A stretch of DNA of 64,000 nucleotides from Telluria aromaticivorans (lineage in GTDB: Bacteria; Pseudomonadota; Gammaproteobacteria; Burkholderiales; Burkholderiaceae_D): positions 310,001-374,000 of the forward strand of contig NZ_JABAIV010000004.1 of the NCBI RefSeq assembly GCF_013003915.1, given 5' to 3'. The notes below the pieces were generated by a model. It searched no databases. It was given only the letters and a program-made list of their open reading frames with translations, and was not told where the DNA came from. Of the stretch, positions 8,783-17,567 are shown in pieces; positions within the stretch are counted from its first letter, which is position 1, and each line of letters opens with the position of its first letter. Made by a program: the position numbers and the translations under genes.

Positions 8783-10060
8783 ATGAAGAAGAGTATTCTG
8801 GCCGCGCTGCTCGGCACCTGTTTCGCAACCTCGGCATTCGCGCAGTCCAGCGTGCAAATCTACGGCATCGCCGACGCAGGCGTGATGTTCCAAAAGGGCG
8901 GCCCGACCAAGATCTTTAGCGGCGGCGCCGACGGCTCGCGCATCGGTTTCAAGGGCACCGAAGACATCGGCAACGGCTTCAAGGCCATCTTCAACCTGGA
9001 AGCACGCGTCGAACTCGACACCGGCACCCAGCAGCCAACCCTGATGAACGACAATCCAGGCACCTACCTGCTGCGCGGCATGGATGCGATCCCGGTCGCG
9101 ATCCGCTCGCGCCTGCAGTCGCTGATCCAGCCGCCAGGCGGCCCGGCCGTCAACCAGGAACGCGCGCTGTTCGACCGTACCGCGATGGTTGGCCTGATCA
9201 CTCCGGTCGGCGCAGTCCTGCTCGGCCGCATGTACACCCCTGGCTACGAAGTCTTCAACAAGTCTGACGTCTTCGAGTCCGGCACTGCCGGCACCTGGGG
9301 CCACATCACCGGCGGCACCGCCGGCTTCACCGCGCTGGGCGCCGACATCCGCTCGCAGGAAGCGGTCCAGTACCGCATCGCCCTGCCGAACGGCATCGGC
9401 GGCTCGCTGATGTACGGTCCGAAGGGTTCGGGCTACCTCGGCCGCTACAACAAGTTCCGCGCCGGCGCGCTGACCTACGCGGCCAACGGCTTCGACGTCG
9501 GCGTCGGCTACAACCACGGCTACGACCAGCAAAACCGTCCGAGCCTGCGCACCACCACCGTGGGCGGTTCGTACACCCTGAACCAGTTCAAGTTCTTCGC
9601 CGGTTTCCACAGCCAGCGCAACACCAACTCGGCACTGCTGGCCGACTACATCGGCGGCTGGGATGCGGGCGTGACCCCGGTCCTGACCCAGCAAGGCGTG
9701 CCTGCGGCTAACCAGGCTGCACTGCGCGGCATCTTCGTGCGCGCAATCACCGCCAACACCCAGCAGGATGCCAACAGCTACCAGGCCGGCATGCACTACA
9801 ACCTGGGCGGCGGCCGCATCATGGCGTCGTACGCGCACCAGAACGACCGTACCTCGTCGAACAGCGACGCCGACCTGTTCGCACTGGGCTACGACCACTT
9901 CCTGTCGAAGCGCACCGACATCTACACCGTCGCCGCGATCATCCGCAACCAGAACGACGGCCAGTACGCACCAGGCACCGCCGGCAACCCAGGCGGCTTC
10001 ACCAAGCGTCCAGGCGAAGACGGCCGCGCACTGCAGGTCGGCATCCGCCACCGCTTCTAA
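8783..10060 (+). CDS. Outer-membrane porin, paralogue of the preceding gene
   Basis: A 425-residue general porin. The signal peptide M-K-K-S-I-L-A-A-L-L-G-T-C-F-A-T-S-A-F-A precedes Q-S-S-V-Q-I-Y-G-I-A-D-A-G-V. The G-F-K-G-T-E-D-I-G-N-G-F-K-A-I-F-N-L-E motif matches the upstream porin almost position for position, and the chain ends in H-R-F. It is about 75 residues longer, mainly through insertions near residues 85-130 and 280-320, which in porins would fall in surface loops. TTGGAGATGCA just before the ATG provides the ribosome binding site. It has its own terminator and so is probably transcribed separately. Confidence 0.92.
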   Translation: MKKSILAALLGTCFATSAFAQSSVQIYGIADAGVMFQKGGPTKIFSGGADGSRIGFKGTEDIGNGFKAIFNLEARVELDTGTQQPTLMNDNPGTYLLRGMDAIPVAIRSRLQSLIQPPGGPAVNQERALFDRTAMVGLITPVGAVLLGRMYTPGYEVFNKSDVFESGTAGTWGHITGGTAGFTALGADIRSQEAVQYRIALPNGIGGSLMYGPKGSGYLGRYNKFRAGALTYAANGFDVGVGYNHGYDQQNRPSLRTTTVGGSYTLNQFKFFAGFHSQRNTNSALLADYIGGWDAGVTPVLTQQGVPAANQAALRGIFVRAITANTQQDANSYQAGMHYNLGGGRIMASYAHQNDRTSSNSDADLFALGYDHFLSKRTDIYTVAAIIRNQNDGQYAPGTAGNPGGFTKRPGEDGRALQVGIRHRF

Positions 10061-10077
10061 GAGTTTTTACTCTTGGC

Positions 10078-10107
10078 AAAAAAGACGCCTCCGGGCGTCT
10101 TTTTTTA
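10078..10107 (+). terminator. Rho-independent terminator after the second porin
   Basis: An A-run, then AGACGCC, a short loop, GGCGTCT and seven T residues. This is a textbook intrinsic terminator 18 bases after the porin stop. Confidence 0.9.
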
Positions 10108-10171
10108 TGTCCGTCGGCTCCCTGCCCTCAGGTAAAATGACCGCCGGATTCATTCACCTTCGATCACATTC

Positions 10172-10837
10172 ATGACCACTGACACGCTCGACGCCAACGC
10201 CGTTGCCCAATACCTGCTCGACCATCCGCAGTTCTTCGAGGAGCACGCCGGCCTGCTGGGCGAAGTGAAACTGTCGAGCCCGCTGACCGGCCGCGCCGTG
10301 TCGCTGCAGGAGCGCCAGATGGAAGTGATGCGCGACAAATACCGCGTGCTGGAATTGCGCCTGGCCGACCTGACCCGCCGCGCCGAGGAAAACCATGCGA
10401 TCGCCAACCGTTTCCACGCCTGGAACCAGGCCCTGCTCGGCTCCGATCGCGGCGCTGCGATGGCGCGCGACCTGGTCGATGCGCTGCGCACCGAATTCAT
10501 GGTGCCGCAAGTCACGCTACGCCTGTGGAACCTGGCGCCCGAGCATGACGGCGCCTGGTTCGCCAGCGGCGTATCGAGCGATGCCAAATTGTTCGCAGCC
10601 GGCCTGCGCGCCCCGTACTGCGGCCTGAACAACGATTTCGAAGCGGTGCGCTGGCTGGACGACCCGCTTGCTGTGCGCTCGACCGTGCTGATGCCCCTTA
10701 GTGCCGAGGGCAAGTGCTTCGGCCTGCTGGTGCTGGGCGCCCCCGACGCCGACCGCTTCACCGCGACCATGGCGACTGATTTCCTGGCCCACATCGCCGC
10801 CACCGCCAGCACCGCGCTGGCGCCGCTGCGCGCCTGA
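10172..10837 (+). CDS. DUF484 family protein (GAF-like)
   Basis: A 221-residue cytoplasmic protein of the DUF484 family, normally encoded directly upstream of xerC. The N-terminal part has V-A-Q-Y-L-L-D-H-P-Q-F-F, typical of the family, followed by a helical segment with S-L-Q-E-R-Q. The C-terminal two thirds form a GAF-like domain (S-T-V-L-M-P-L, F-G-L-L-V-L-G-A-P-D). The biochemical role is unknown. The stop lies 4 bases before the xerC ATG, so the two genes are coupled. In related genomes the pair normally follows dapF. Confidence 0.88.
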   Translation: MTTDTLDANAVAQYLLDHPQFFEEHAGLLGEVKLSSPLTGRAVSLQERQMEVMRDKYRVLELRLADLTRRAEENHAIANRFHAWNQALLGSDRGAAMARDLVDALRTEFMVPQVTLRLWNLAPEHDGAWFASGVSSDAKLFAAGLRAPYCGLNNDFEAVRWLDDPLAVRSTVLMPLSAEGKCFGLLVLGAPDADRFTATMATDFLAHIAATASTALAPLRA

Positions 10838-10841
10838 TGTC

Positions 10842-11795
10842 ATGGCTGCGGCGCCGGAACAGTCGCAGTCAGCGGATGACTGGCCGGCACGCTACCTGGG
10901 CGAGCTGGCCACCCAGCGCCAGCTCTCGCACCACACGGTGTCCGCCTACCGCCGCGACCTGCTCGAACTCGCCACCTTGGCCGGCCACCATGACTGGCCA
11001 CGCCTGACCCACCACGACATCCGCCGCTTCGCCGCCAAACTGCATGCCGGCGGCCAGTCGGCGCGCTCGATCGCGCGCAAGCTCTCCGGCTGGCGCGGCT
11101 TCTATGAATGGCTGTCGCGCCAGGTCAGGTTGGCGGCCAACCCGGTCGACGGCGTGCGCGCCCCGCGCCGCCCGAAAACCCTGCCGAAGGCGCTGTCGGT
11201 CGACGATGCCGTGCAGCTGATGGAAGCCAATGCCCACGGCCACCCCGAGCCGGCCGAGCTGTGCGACCGCGCGATGTTCGAACTGTTGTACTCGAGCGGC
11301 CTGCGGGTATCGGAACTTGCCAGCCTCGACATGGTCTATACCGAAGGCGGCAATGGTGTGCCCGCCTCGCTCGGCTGGCTCGACCTGGCGGCCGGCGAAG
11401 TGGTCGTCACCGGCAAGGGCAAGCGCATGCGGCGCGTGCCGGTCGGCGCCCAGGCGCGTACGGCCTTGGCGGCCTGGCTGGCGGTGCGTCCTCCCGCGCG
11501 CGACGGCAGCGCCGCGCTGTTCCTGTCCGCGCGCCTGGCGCGTATCACGCCGCGCGTGGTGCAGAACCGCCTGAAAGCGCATGCGCTGCGTGCCGGCACG
11601 CCGGTGCACGTGCATCCCCACGTGCTGCGCCACTCCTTCGCCTCGCACCTGCTGCAATCCTCGGGCGACCTGCGCGCGGTGCAGGAATTGCTCGGGCATG
11701 CCAGCATCACCTCGACCCAGGTGTATACCTCGCTCGACTTCCAGCACCTGGCCGCCGTGTATGACCGGGCCCATCCGCGTGCCAAGAGCAAATAG
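10842..11795 (+). CDS. xerC: Site-specific tyrosine recombinase XerC
   Basis: A 317-residue tyrosine recombinase that, with XerD, resolves chromosome dimers at dif. The N-terminal SAM-like core-binding domain covers about 12-105. Catalytic residues are in place: R155 (S-S-G-L-R-V-S-E-L), a Lys in G-K-G-K-R near 192-194, H260 and R263 (H-P-H-V-L-R-H-S-F-A), H286 (L-L-G-H-A-S) and Y295 (T-Q-V-Y-T). I chose the ATG at 10842, 4 bases after the DUF484 stop; starts further upstream would read through DUF484. A small insertion (M-V-Y-T-E-G-G-N-G-V-P-A-S) follows the first catalytic Arg. Confidence 0.95.
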   Translation: MAAAPEQSQSADDWPARYLGELATQRQLSHHTVSAYRRDLLELATLAGHHDWPRLTHHDIRRFAAKLHAGGQSARSIARKLSGWRGFYEWLSRQVRLAANPVDGVRAPRRPKTLPKALSVDDAVQLMEANAHGHPEPAELCDRAMFELLYSSGLRVSELASLDMVYTEGGNGVPASLGWLDLAAGEVVVTGKGKRMRRVPVGAQARTALAAWLAVRPPARDGSAALFLSARLARITPRVVQNRLKAHALRAGTPVHVHPHVLRHSFASHLLQSSGDLRAVQELLGHASITSTQVYTSLDFQHLAAVYDRAHPRAKSK

Positions 11796-11832
11796 GTTGA
11801 CCGAACTGTCCAGCTTCTGCGTTTCAGTATGA

Positions 11833-11850
11833 GCTGCGTCAAGACGCAGC
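11833..11850 (+). terminator. Hairpin after xerC
   Basis: GCTGCGT, loop CAAG, ACGCAGC: a perfect 7-bp stem 38 bases beyond the xerC stop. No T-run follows, so this is a weak terminator candidate. Confidence 0.35.
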
Positions 11851-11935
11851 ACGGTTGATGGTGATGTAACACGAAATCCGGCATAATCGCCCGATTCTCG
11901 GCTCTAATGCGGGCCCAACCAGATACACGGCGAAC

Positions 11936-13006
11936 ATGGAACCCATCCCCAGCACCATCCTCACCGGCTTCCTCGGTGCCGGCAAGACCACCCTCCTCAA
12001 CCGCATCCTGCATGAGGACCACGGCCTGCGCATTGCCGTCATCGAGAACGAGTTCGGCCAGGAAAACATCGACAACGAGATCCTGGTGCGCGATACCGGC
12101 GAGCAGATCGTCGAGATGAATAACGGCTGTATCTGCTGCACCGTGCGCGGCGACCTGATCGTGGCGCTGAACAGCCTGGCGCAGAAGCGCGCGGCCGGCG
12201 AAATCAGCTTTGACCGCGTGGTGATCGAAACCACCGGCCTGGCCAATCCGGGTCCGGTGGCGCAGACCTTCTTCGTGGACGAAGAAGTGGGCGCTAACTA
12301 CATGCTCGACGCCGTGGTGACCGTGGTCGATGCGCGCCATGCGATGGATCAGCTCGACCAGCACGAAGAGGCCCAGCGCCAGGTCGGTTTCGCCGACAAG
12401 ATTTTGCTCTCAAAAACAGACCTGGTCGATGCCGGCGCGGTCGAGGCCCTGAAAACGCGCCTGCGCCGCATGAACCCGCGCGCGCCAATCAGCACCAGCG
12501 ATTTCGGCCGTGCGCCGATCTCGGACGTGCTCGACCTGCGCGGCTTCAACCTGAACGACAAGCTGGAGCTGGATCCGGACTTCCTGCTTCTGGAGGACGC
12601 GCACGATCATGACCACGACCACGGCCATGAGCACGGCGAGCACTGTGCCCACGACCATGTCCACAGCGAGGCCTGCACCACCCAGGACCACCACCACAGC
12701 CATCATACCGACGATATCGCGGCTTTCGTGTTCAAGAACGAACGCGCCTTCGACCCGGAACGCCTTGACCAGTTTTTGGGCAGCATGGTGCAGGTCTTCG
12801 GCCCGCAGATGCTGCGCTACAAAGGCGTGCTGTCGATGGCCGGCGCCGAGCGCAAGGTGGTTTTCCAAGGCGTGCATCAAATCATGGGCAGTGACCTCGG
12901 CGCAAAGTGGGGCGAGGATGAACCCCGCAGCAGCAAAATGGTGTTTATTGGTAAAAATTTACCAAAAGACGTATTTATCCGCGGACTAGAACAGTGTTTG
13001 GTATAA
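11936..13006 (+). CDS. COG0523 (CobW/ZNG1-type) metal-handling GTPase
   Basis: A 356-residue G3E-family P-loop GTPase. Walker A is at 11-18 (G-F-L-G-A-G-K-T), the metal-binding C-x-C-C motif at 65-68 (C-I-C-C), the base-specificity motif S-K-T-D at 159-162, and a His/Asp-rich stretch at 223-258. The CobW C-terminal domain follows. The family transfers Zn, Co or Ni to client proteins. A CICC motif plus a His-rich loop and no cobalamin genes nearby suggest a zinc-handling member. It sits 256 bases upstream of dksA on the same strand. I looked for a Zur-type operator upstream and did not find a convincing one. Confidence 0.88.
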   Translation: MEPIPSTILTGFLGAGKTTLLNRILHEDHGLRIAVIENEFGQENIDNEILVRDTGEQIVEMNNGCICCTVRGDLIVALNSLAQKRAAGEISFDRVVIETTGLANPGPVAQTFFVDEEVGANYMLDAVVTVVDARHAMDQLDQHEEAQRQVGFADKILLSKTDLVDAGAVEALKTRLRRMNPRAPISTSDFGRAPISDVLDLRGFNLNDKLELDPDFLLLEDAHDHDHDHGHEHGEHCAHDHVHSEACTTQDHHHSHHTDDIAAFVFKNERAFDPERLDQFLGSMVQVFGPQMLRYKGVLSMAGAERKVVFQGVHQIMGSDLGAKWGEDEPRSSKMVFIGKNLPKDVFIRGLEQCLV

Positions 13007-13023
13007 ACTACATCAGTTTTGCG

Positions 13024-13041
13024 GGCAGGCCCGGGCCTGCC
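13024..13041. repeat. 18-base perfect palindrome
   Basis: GGCAGGCCC followed by GGGCCTGCC, 18 bases downstream of the COG0523 gene. It may form part of a terminator together with the second GGCAGG copy near 13066. No T-run is seen. Confidence 0.5.
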
Positions 13042-13262
13042 TGACGACCTGCCATGACGATGTCTGGCAGGCCGGGCACTAGCGCCAGCAACACGGCGCC
13101 AGGCGCATCCGGGCATCCGACCCGCCCACCATGTCCGGGTCGGGGCAGGCAGCGAAGGACGGCGGTCGCCGTCCGGGCAGCAGCTTCACGAGCACCAGGC
13201 AGGCCGGGTGTTATTGCTGAGTTTGCTGCTAAAATGAAAACCTCTGTCGTATCGAAGGCATC

Positions 13263-13715
13263 ATGACTAAAACAACGAAACCGAATACCGCCGCGCAGCT
13301 CGAAGAACGCCTTCTGACGGAAGATGAAATTCGGGCCATGGGCGACGATGACTACATGAACGCAGCCCAGCTGGCGTTCTTCCGCAACCGGCTCCAGGAG
13401 CTGGAAAAGGAACTGTTGAAAAACGCCGGAGAAACCACCGAGCACCTGCGCGAAACCGTCCTGGTCCCAGACCCGGCCGACCGCGCGACCATCGAAGAAG
13501 AGCATGCGCTGGAACTGCGCACCCGTGACCGCGAGCGCAAGCTGCTCAAGAAAGTCCAGCAGTCGCTGCAATCGATCGACTCCGCCGAATACGGCTGGTG
13601 CGAAGAAACCGGCGAACCGATCGGCATCCCGCGCCTGATCGCCCGCCCGACCGCGACCCTCTCGCTGGAAGCCCAGCAGCGCCGCGAACTCAAGCAAAAG
13701 CTGTACGGCGACTGA
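13263..13715 (+). CDS. dksA: RNA polymerase-binding factor DksA, without zinc ligands
   Basis: A 150-residue DksA that binds RNA polymerase through its secondary channel and, with ppGpp, tunes rRNA and amino-acid promoters. The coiled-coil tip is intact (D70-P-A-D73-R-A75, equal to the D-x2-D-x-A of E. coli DksA). The four zinc-ligand positions read C113, T116, S134 and A137 instead of four Cys, the pattern of zinc-independent DksA forms. The fold around them (G-E-P-I-G-I-P-R-L-I-A-R-P-T) is conserved. It is a single gene with a terminator right after it. DksA without four Cys is common in this class, so it is probably the main functional copy. Confidence 0.94.
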   Translation: MTKTTKPNTAAQLEERLLTEDEIRAMGDDDYMNAAQLAFFRNRLQELEKELLKNAGETTEHLRETVLVPDPADRATIEEEHALELRTRDRERKLLKKVQQSLQSIDSAEYGWCEETGEPIGIPRLIARPTATLSLEAQQRRELKQKLYGD

Positions 13716-13733
13716 CCTGCCCCTTCCCTACCG

Positions 13734-13766
13734 AAAAAGCATGCTCCGCGAGGCGCATGCTTTTTT
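13734..13766 (+). terminator. Rho-independent terminator of dksA
   Basis: An A-run with GCATGC, a ten-base GC-rich loop, GCATGC and six T residues, 18 bases after the stop. Confidence 0.9.
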
Positions 13767-13830
13767 CTTTTGCGCGCTACCCGAACTCGGGTGCGGTCTT
13801 TTTCGTTTCCTATCGGATACACTAGCGGAC

Positions 13831-13866
13831 GTCACGTAGTGCGTCACGGAGTGCGTCACGTAGTGC
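13831..13866. repeat. Three tandem copies of a 12-base unit
   Basis: The unit GTCACGTAGTGC occurs three times head to tail; the middle copy has one change (GTCACGGAGTGC). It lies between the dksA terminator and the duplicated STAS gene. Confidence 0.9.
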
Positions 13867-13976
13867 GTGACCATCGCCCGGCAGCGCATGGCAGCGTGCG
13901 CGCAGCACACGCCGGACGCAGCCGTGCTACCGTCATGCACGTTCCGGTACTTGTTCATTTAACCACTGGCGATCCG

Positions 13977-15272
13977 ATGGGGCTGTTCTCCTTCCTGAAG
14001 AAAAAGAACGACGCGCCTGGCGAGGGTTTCCTCGCCACTCCCGACACGCGCCTGCGTGGCGGCGAGCCCTCGCGCCTGCTCAGCGAAGCCGAGCGCGAAC
14101 GCCAGCGCGAAATCGCCCGTGCCACTGCCGCCAAGATCGACGAGATCGAGCTGGCAATGGCCTCCGACATTTTTAATGACGAGCCAGCCTGGGGCAGCGC
14201 CGTACGCCGTCCGGCCGCCGCCCCCGCTCCCCTCCCCGCCGCCAGTTATCCCGACATGCAGGAACCGGACACGGCAGACGACGCGCCCGAGGCGGCGGCC
14301 CTGCCGGCCAGCGCACCGGCGGTCGAGGAAAGCGCCATCCTGTACGCCAACGGCCAGGCCGCGGCCGCCGAAGGCCTGCTGCGCGACAGCCTGGCAAACT
14401 TCGGCCAGGGCGAGCGCCTCCCCTGGTGGATGCTGTTCGACCTCTACCAGGCCACCGGGCGCGAAGCCGAGTTCGAGAGCTTCGCCATCGACTACGCCAG
14501 CCATTTCGAGACCTCGCCGCCGGCCTGGCTGCCCTTGACGCCGGCCTCGGCCCCGGCCCAGGTGGCGGGCGTTGCCGCATCCGAATCCTTCGGTCCCATG
14601 CTCGACAGCAGCATTGCGCCGCGCCTGCAGCGCCTGCTCGCGTCGAGTTCGCCGCTGGTGCGGGTCGATGTCGGGGCCGTGCGCAGCGCCGGCACCGATG
14701 GCTGCGCGCTGCTGCTGGCCGCCCTGCAAACGCTGCGCCGGGATGGGCGCGAGCTGGTGCTGGCCGGCGCCGACACCCTGCTGGCCACCCTGCGGCCGAT
14801 GCTGGTGATCGGCGAGCGCGGCTCCGGCGAGGCACCCTGGCTGCTGCTGCTCGAGCTGCTGCTCCTGCTGGACCGCGAAAAGGATTTCGAAGAATCGGCG
14901 ATGGACTATTGCGTCACCTTCGAGGTGTCGCCACCCTCGTTCGAAACCCCGCAACACGTGACCACCGCCGCTCCTGAACCGGCCACCGGCGACCGTTTCC
15001 TGCTGCCGCCGCTGGCCACGGGCAATTGCGCGCCGCTGTTTGATGCGATCGATGCCTATGCCGAGGGACGCGAGCTGCTGGTACTGGACTGCTCGCGGCT
15101 GGCGCGCATGGATTACGCCTGCGCGAGCGCATTGCAGGGCCGCCTGCGCCCCCATGCCGCACAAGGCCGCCGCATCGAGCTGCGCGAGCTGAACCACCTG
15201 GCCGCGGCCCTTCTGCGCCTGCTGGGCTACGGGGACAGTGATGGCATCCGGCTGTATCCAAACCGCTACTGA
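13977..15272 (+). CDS. Protein with two helical-module + STAS-like repeats
   Basis: A 431-residue cytoplasmic protein. I chose the ATG at 13977 because the segment upstream is Arg/His-rich and not protein-like; no strong ribosome binding site decides it. It begins G-L-F-S-F-L-K-K-K, then has a helical stretch (30-65) and an Ala/Pro linker. The rest is an internal duplication. A helical module with D-x-E-x-F-E-S-F-A-x-D-Y and E-x-S-P-P occurs at about 149-184 and again at 287-321. Each is followed by a STAS/MlaB-like domain (about 207-276 and 340-425). The STAS cores (V-R-V-D-V-G-A-V-R-S-A-G-T-D and L-V-L-D-C-S-R-L-A-R-M-D-Y) lack an obvious phosphorylatable Ser/Thr at the usual site in the second copy. 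The function is unknown; STAS domains often act as binding switches. Confidence 0.7.
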   Translation: MGLFSFLKKKNDAPGEGFLATPDTRLRGGEPSRLLSEAERERQREIARATAAKIDEIELAMASDIFNDEPAWGSAVRRPAAAPAPLPAASYPDMQEPDTADDAPEAAALPASAPAVEESAILYANGQAAAAEGLLRDSLANFGQGERLPWWMLFDLYQATGREAEFESFAIDYASHFETSPPAWLPLTPASAPAQVAGVAASESFGPMLDSSIAPRLQRLLASSSPLVRVDVGAVRSAGTDGCALLLAALQTLRRDGRELVLAGADTLLATLRPMLVIGERGSGEAPWLLLLELLLLLDREKDFEESAMDYCVTFEVSPPSFETPQHVTTAAPEPATGDRFLLPPLATGNCAPLFDAIDAYAEGRELLVLDCSRLARMDYACASALQGRLRPHAAQGRRIELRELNHLAAALLRLLGYGDSDGIRLYPNRY

Positions 15273-15383
15273 GCTGTTTTAATCAGGCTGTTTTTCCTGC
15301 TCGACAGTTTTTGGGCGGCGATTGTCTTGCAATTTTATGCACCCACCCCATCTGCGGGATGCTAGACAACCACGAGGCTAAAA

Positions 15384-15920
15384 ATGGAACAATTTCACGG
15401 CACCACCATCGTCAGCGTACGGCGCGGCAGCCAGGTAGCGCTCGGCGGCGATGGCCAGGTCACGCTGGGCAACGTCGTCATGAAGGGCTCGGCGCGCAAG
15501 GTGCGGACGCTGTACCAGGGCAAGGTATTGTGCGGCTTCGCCGGCGCCACTGCCGACGCCTTTACCCTGCTCGACCGCTTCGAAGGCAAACTGGAAAAAC
15601 ACCAGGGCAACCTGCTGCGCGCCTCGGTCGAACTGGCCAAGGACTGGCGCACCGACCGCATGCTGAGCAAGCTCGAGGCGATGCTGCTGGTGGCTGACCG
15701 CGAAGTTACCCTGATCCTGACCGGCAATGGCGACGTGCTTGAGCCTGAAGACGGCCTCGGGGCAATCGGCTCGGGCGGCGTGTACGCCCAGTCCGCCGCC
15801 AAGGCGCTGTATGAGAATACCGACATGTCGCCGGCCGAGGTCGTGAAGAAGGCGCTGACCATTGCTGGCGAGCTGTGCATCTACACCAATATGTCCCACA
15901 TCATCGAGACCCTGGAATGA
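15384..15920 (+). CDS. hslV: ATP-dependent protease peptidase subunit HslV
   Basis: A 178-residue N-terminal-nucleophile threonine protease subunit (ClpQ) of the HslUV proteasome-like complex. The active Thr is T7 in [10 protein letters not shown], so a short M-E-Q-F-H-G propeptide must be removed, as in other Burkholderiales. Family motifs [10 protein letters not shown] and [11 protein letters not shown] are present. The stop overlaps the hslU ATG in an ATGA arrangement, indicating translational coupling. Confidence 0.97.
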   Translation: MEQFHGTTIVSVRRGSQVALGGDGQVTLGNVVMKGSARKVRTLYQGKVLCGFAGATADAFTLLDRFEGKLEKHQGNLLRASVELAKDWRTDRMLSKLEAMLLVADREVTLILTGNGDVLEPEDGLGAIGSGGVYAQSAAKALYENTDMSPAEVVKKALTIAGELCIYTNMSHIIETLE

Positions 15921-17275
15921 ACCAGTCCCCCATCATGAACATGACGCCGCCCGAGATCGTCTCGGAACTGGACAAGCACGTGGTCGGCCAGGGCAAGGCC
16001 AAGCGCGCGGTCGCGATCGCGCTGCGCAACCGCTGGCGCCGCCAGCAGGTCGCCGAACCGCTGCGCCACGAGATCACCCCGAAGAACATCCTGATGATCG
16101 GCCCGACCGGCGTCGGCAAGACCGAGATCGCGCGCCGCCTGGCCAAGCTGGCCGATGCGCCCTTCATCAAAATCGAAGCGACCAAGTTCACCGAGGTCGG
16201 CTATGTCGGGCGCGACGTCGACACCATCATCCGCGACCTGATCGACATCGGCGTCAAGCAGACCCGCGCCAGCGAACAGAAGAAGGTGCGCCAGCGCGCC
16301 GAAGATGCCGCGGAAGACCGCGTGATCGACATCCTGGTGCCGCCGGCGCGCGATTTCGGCTTCAATACGCCTGCCACGGGCACGGACGCCAAGGAAGGCG
16401 ACACCACCCGCCAGACCTTCCGCAAGCGCCTGCGCGAAGGCTCGCTCGACGACCGCGAGATCGAGATCGATGTGGCCGAGGTGGCGCCGCAGATGGAAAT
16501 CATGGCGCCGCCGGGCATGGAAGAAATGACCGAGCAGATCAAGTCGATGTTCGCCGGCGTCGGCAGTGCCCGCAAGAAGTCGCGCAAGATGAAGATCAAG
16601 GACGCGATGAAGCTGCTGGTGGATGAAGAAGCCGCCAAGCTCGTCAACGAAGATGAGCTCAAGCAGAAGGCCATCGCCAATGTCGAGCAGAACGGCATCG
16701 TCTTCCTCGACGAGATCGACAAGATCGCCACCCGCTCCGAACACGGCGGCGCCGACGTCTCGCGCGCCGGCGTGCAGCGCGACCTGCTGCCGCTGGTCGA
16801 GGGCACCACGGTGAACACCAAGTACGGCATGATCAAGACCGACCACATCCTGTTCATCGCCTCGGGCGCCTTCCACCTGGCGAAACCGTCGGACCTGATC
16901 CCGGAGCTGCAGGGCCGCTTCCCGATCCGGGTCGAACTCGAATCGCTGTCGATCGAGGACTTCAAGAGCATCCTGACCTCGACCGACGCCAGCCTGACCA
17001 AGCAATACGAAGCGCTGCTGGCGACTGAAGGCGTGACCGTCGATTTCCTGGATGAGGGCATCCACCGCCTGGCCGAGATCGCGTTCTCGGTCAACGAACG
17101 CACCGAGAACATCGGCGCGCGCCGCCTGTACACGGTGATGGAAAAGCTGCTCGAAGAAGTCTCGTTTACCGCCGGCGCCGAAAAGGAGCAGGTCGTGACG
17201 ATCGATGCGGCCTATGTCAACGACCGGCTCGACAAGCTCGCGGTGAACGAGGACCTGTCGCGCTACGTGCTGTAA
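15917..17275 (+). CDS. hslU: HslUV protease ATPase subunit HslU
   Basis: A 452-residue AAA+ unfoldase (ClpY) that feeds substrates to HslV. It starts at the ATG overlapping the hslV stop. Walker A is G-P-T-G-V-G-K-T near 62-69 and Walker B is V-F-L-D-E-I-D-K. The intermediate (I) domain spans about 110-240, with the sensor and C-terminal helical domain after it. The extreme C-terminus (L-S-R-Y-V-L) matches the tail that docks into HslV. It is part of the hslVU operon and probably co-transcribed with the small basic gene 19 bases downstream. Confidence 0.97.
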   Translation: MNQSPIMNMTPPEIVSELDKHVVGQGKAKRAVAIALRNRWRRQQVAEPLRHEITPKNILMIGPTGVGKTEIARRLAKLADAPFIKIEATKFTEVGYVGRDVDTIIRDLIDIGVKQTRASEQKKVRQRAEDAAEDRVIDILVPPARDFGFNTPATGTDAKEGDTTRQTFRKRLREGSLDDREIEIDVAEVAPQMEIMAPPGMEEMTEQIKSMFAGVGSARKKSRKMKIKDAMKLLVDEEAAKLVNEDELKQKAIANVEQNGIVFLDEIDKIATRSEHGGADVSRAGVQRDLLPLVEGTTVNTKYGMIKTDHILFIASGAFHLAKPSDLIPELQGRFPIRVELESLSIEDFKSILTSTDASLTKQYEALLATEGVTVDFLDEGIHRLAEIAFSVNERTENIGARRLYTVMEKLLEEVSFTAGAEKEQVVTIDAAYVNDRLDKLAVNEDLSRYVL

Positions 17276-17294
17276 TTACCAGGAGAGGACCCGC

Positions 17295-17495
17295 ATGGCG
17301 AACAAGGCACTGGCGACGCGGCAGAAGATGCGGCTGCGGATCGAGCCTTCCCAGCAAATCGGCAAGCCACGCAACCCGATTGCGGCGCTGGCCAAGGCCA
17401 GGTCCGCGGGTGCGCACGCCAAGCCGCTGTCGAGCGAGCGCCAGCAGGCCAAGCGCGCGCTCAAGCAGGTCAAGCTGGTGCCAGACGACGACTGA
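17295..17495 (+). CDS. Small basic protein, unknown function
   Basis: A 66-residue protein rich in Lys, Arg, Ala and Gln, with a short acidic tail (V-P-D-D-D). It has a strong ribosome binding site (AGGAGAGGA) 8 bases before the ATG, lies 19 bases after hslU and is followed by a terminator, all of which support a real gene. No domain, Cys motif or membrane segment is visible. The charge pattern would fit nucleic-acid or ribosome binding, but that is a guess. I do not recognise the family. Confidence 0.65.
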   Translation: MANKALATRQKMRLRIEPSQQIGKPRNPIAALAKARSAGAHAKPLSSERQQAKRALKQVKLVPDDD

Positions 17496-17524
17496 GGCGT
17501 CCTCCTTTCCGAGTGAATCCCCTT

Positions 17525-17556
17525 GGCGGGCCGCGTATGCGTGTCCGCCTTTTTTT
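17525..17556 (+). terminator. Terminator after the hslVU unit
   Basis: GGCGG, a 15-base loop region, CCGCC and seven T residues. The stem is short but the T-run is strong. It sits about 30 bases after the small basic gene. Confidence 0.6.
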
Positions 17557-17567
17557 GCCTTTGCTTT

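Noticed and set aside
8747..10051. Long open frame antisense to the second porin
   Set aside because: Low-complexity Val/Ala/Arg/Gly composition, and the plus strand encodes a clear porin.
11796..11935. Zur operator upstream of the COG0523 gene
   Set aside because: No palindrome resembling the Zur consensus could be found; only a hairpin after xerC is present.
13831..13866. CRISPR-like array
   Set aside because: The repeats are directly adjacent 12-base units with no spacers; no cas genes are present anywhere in the window.
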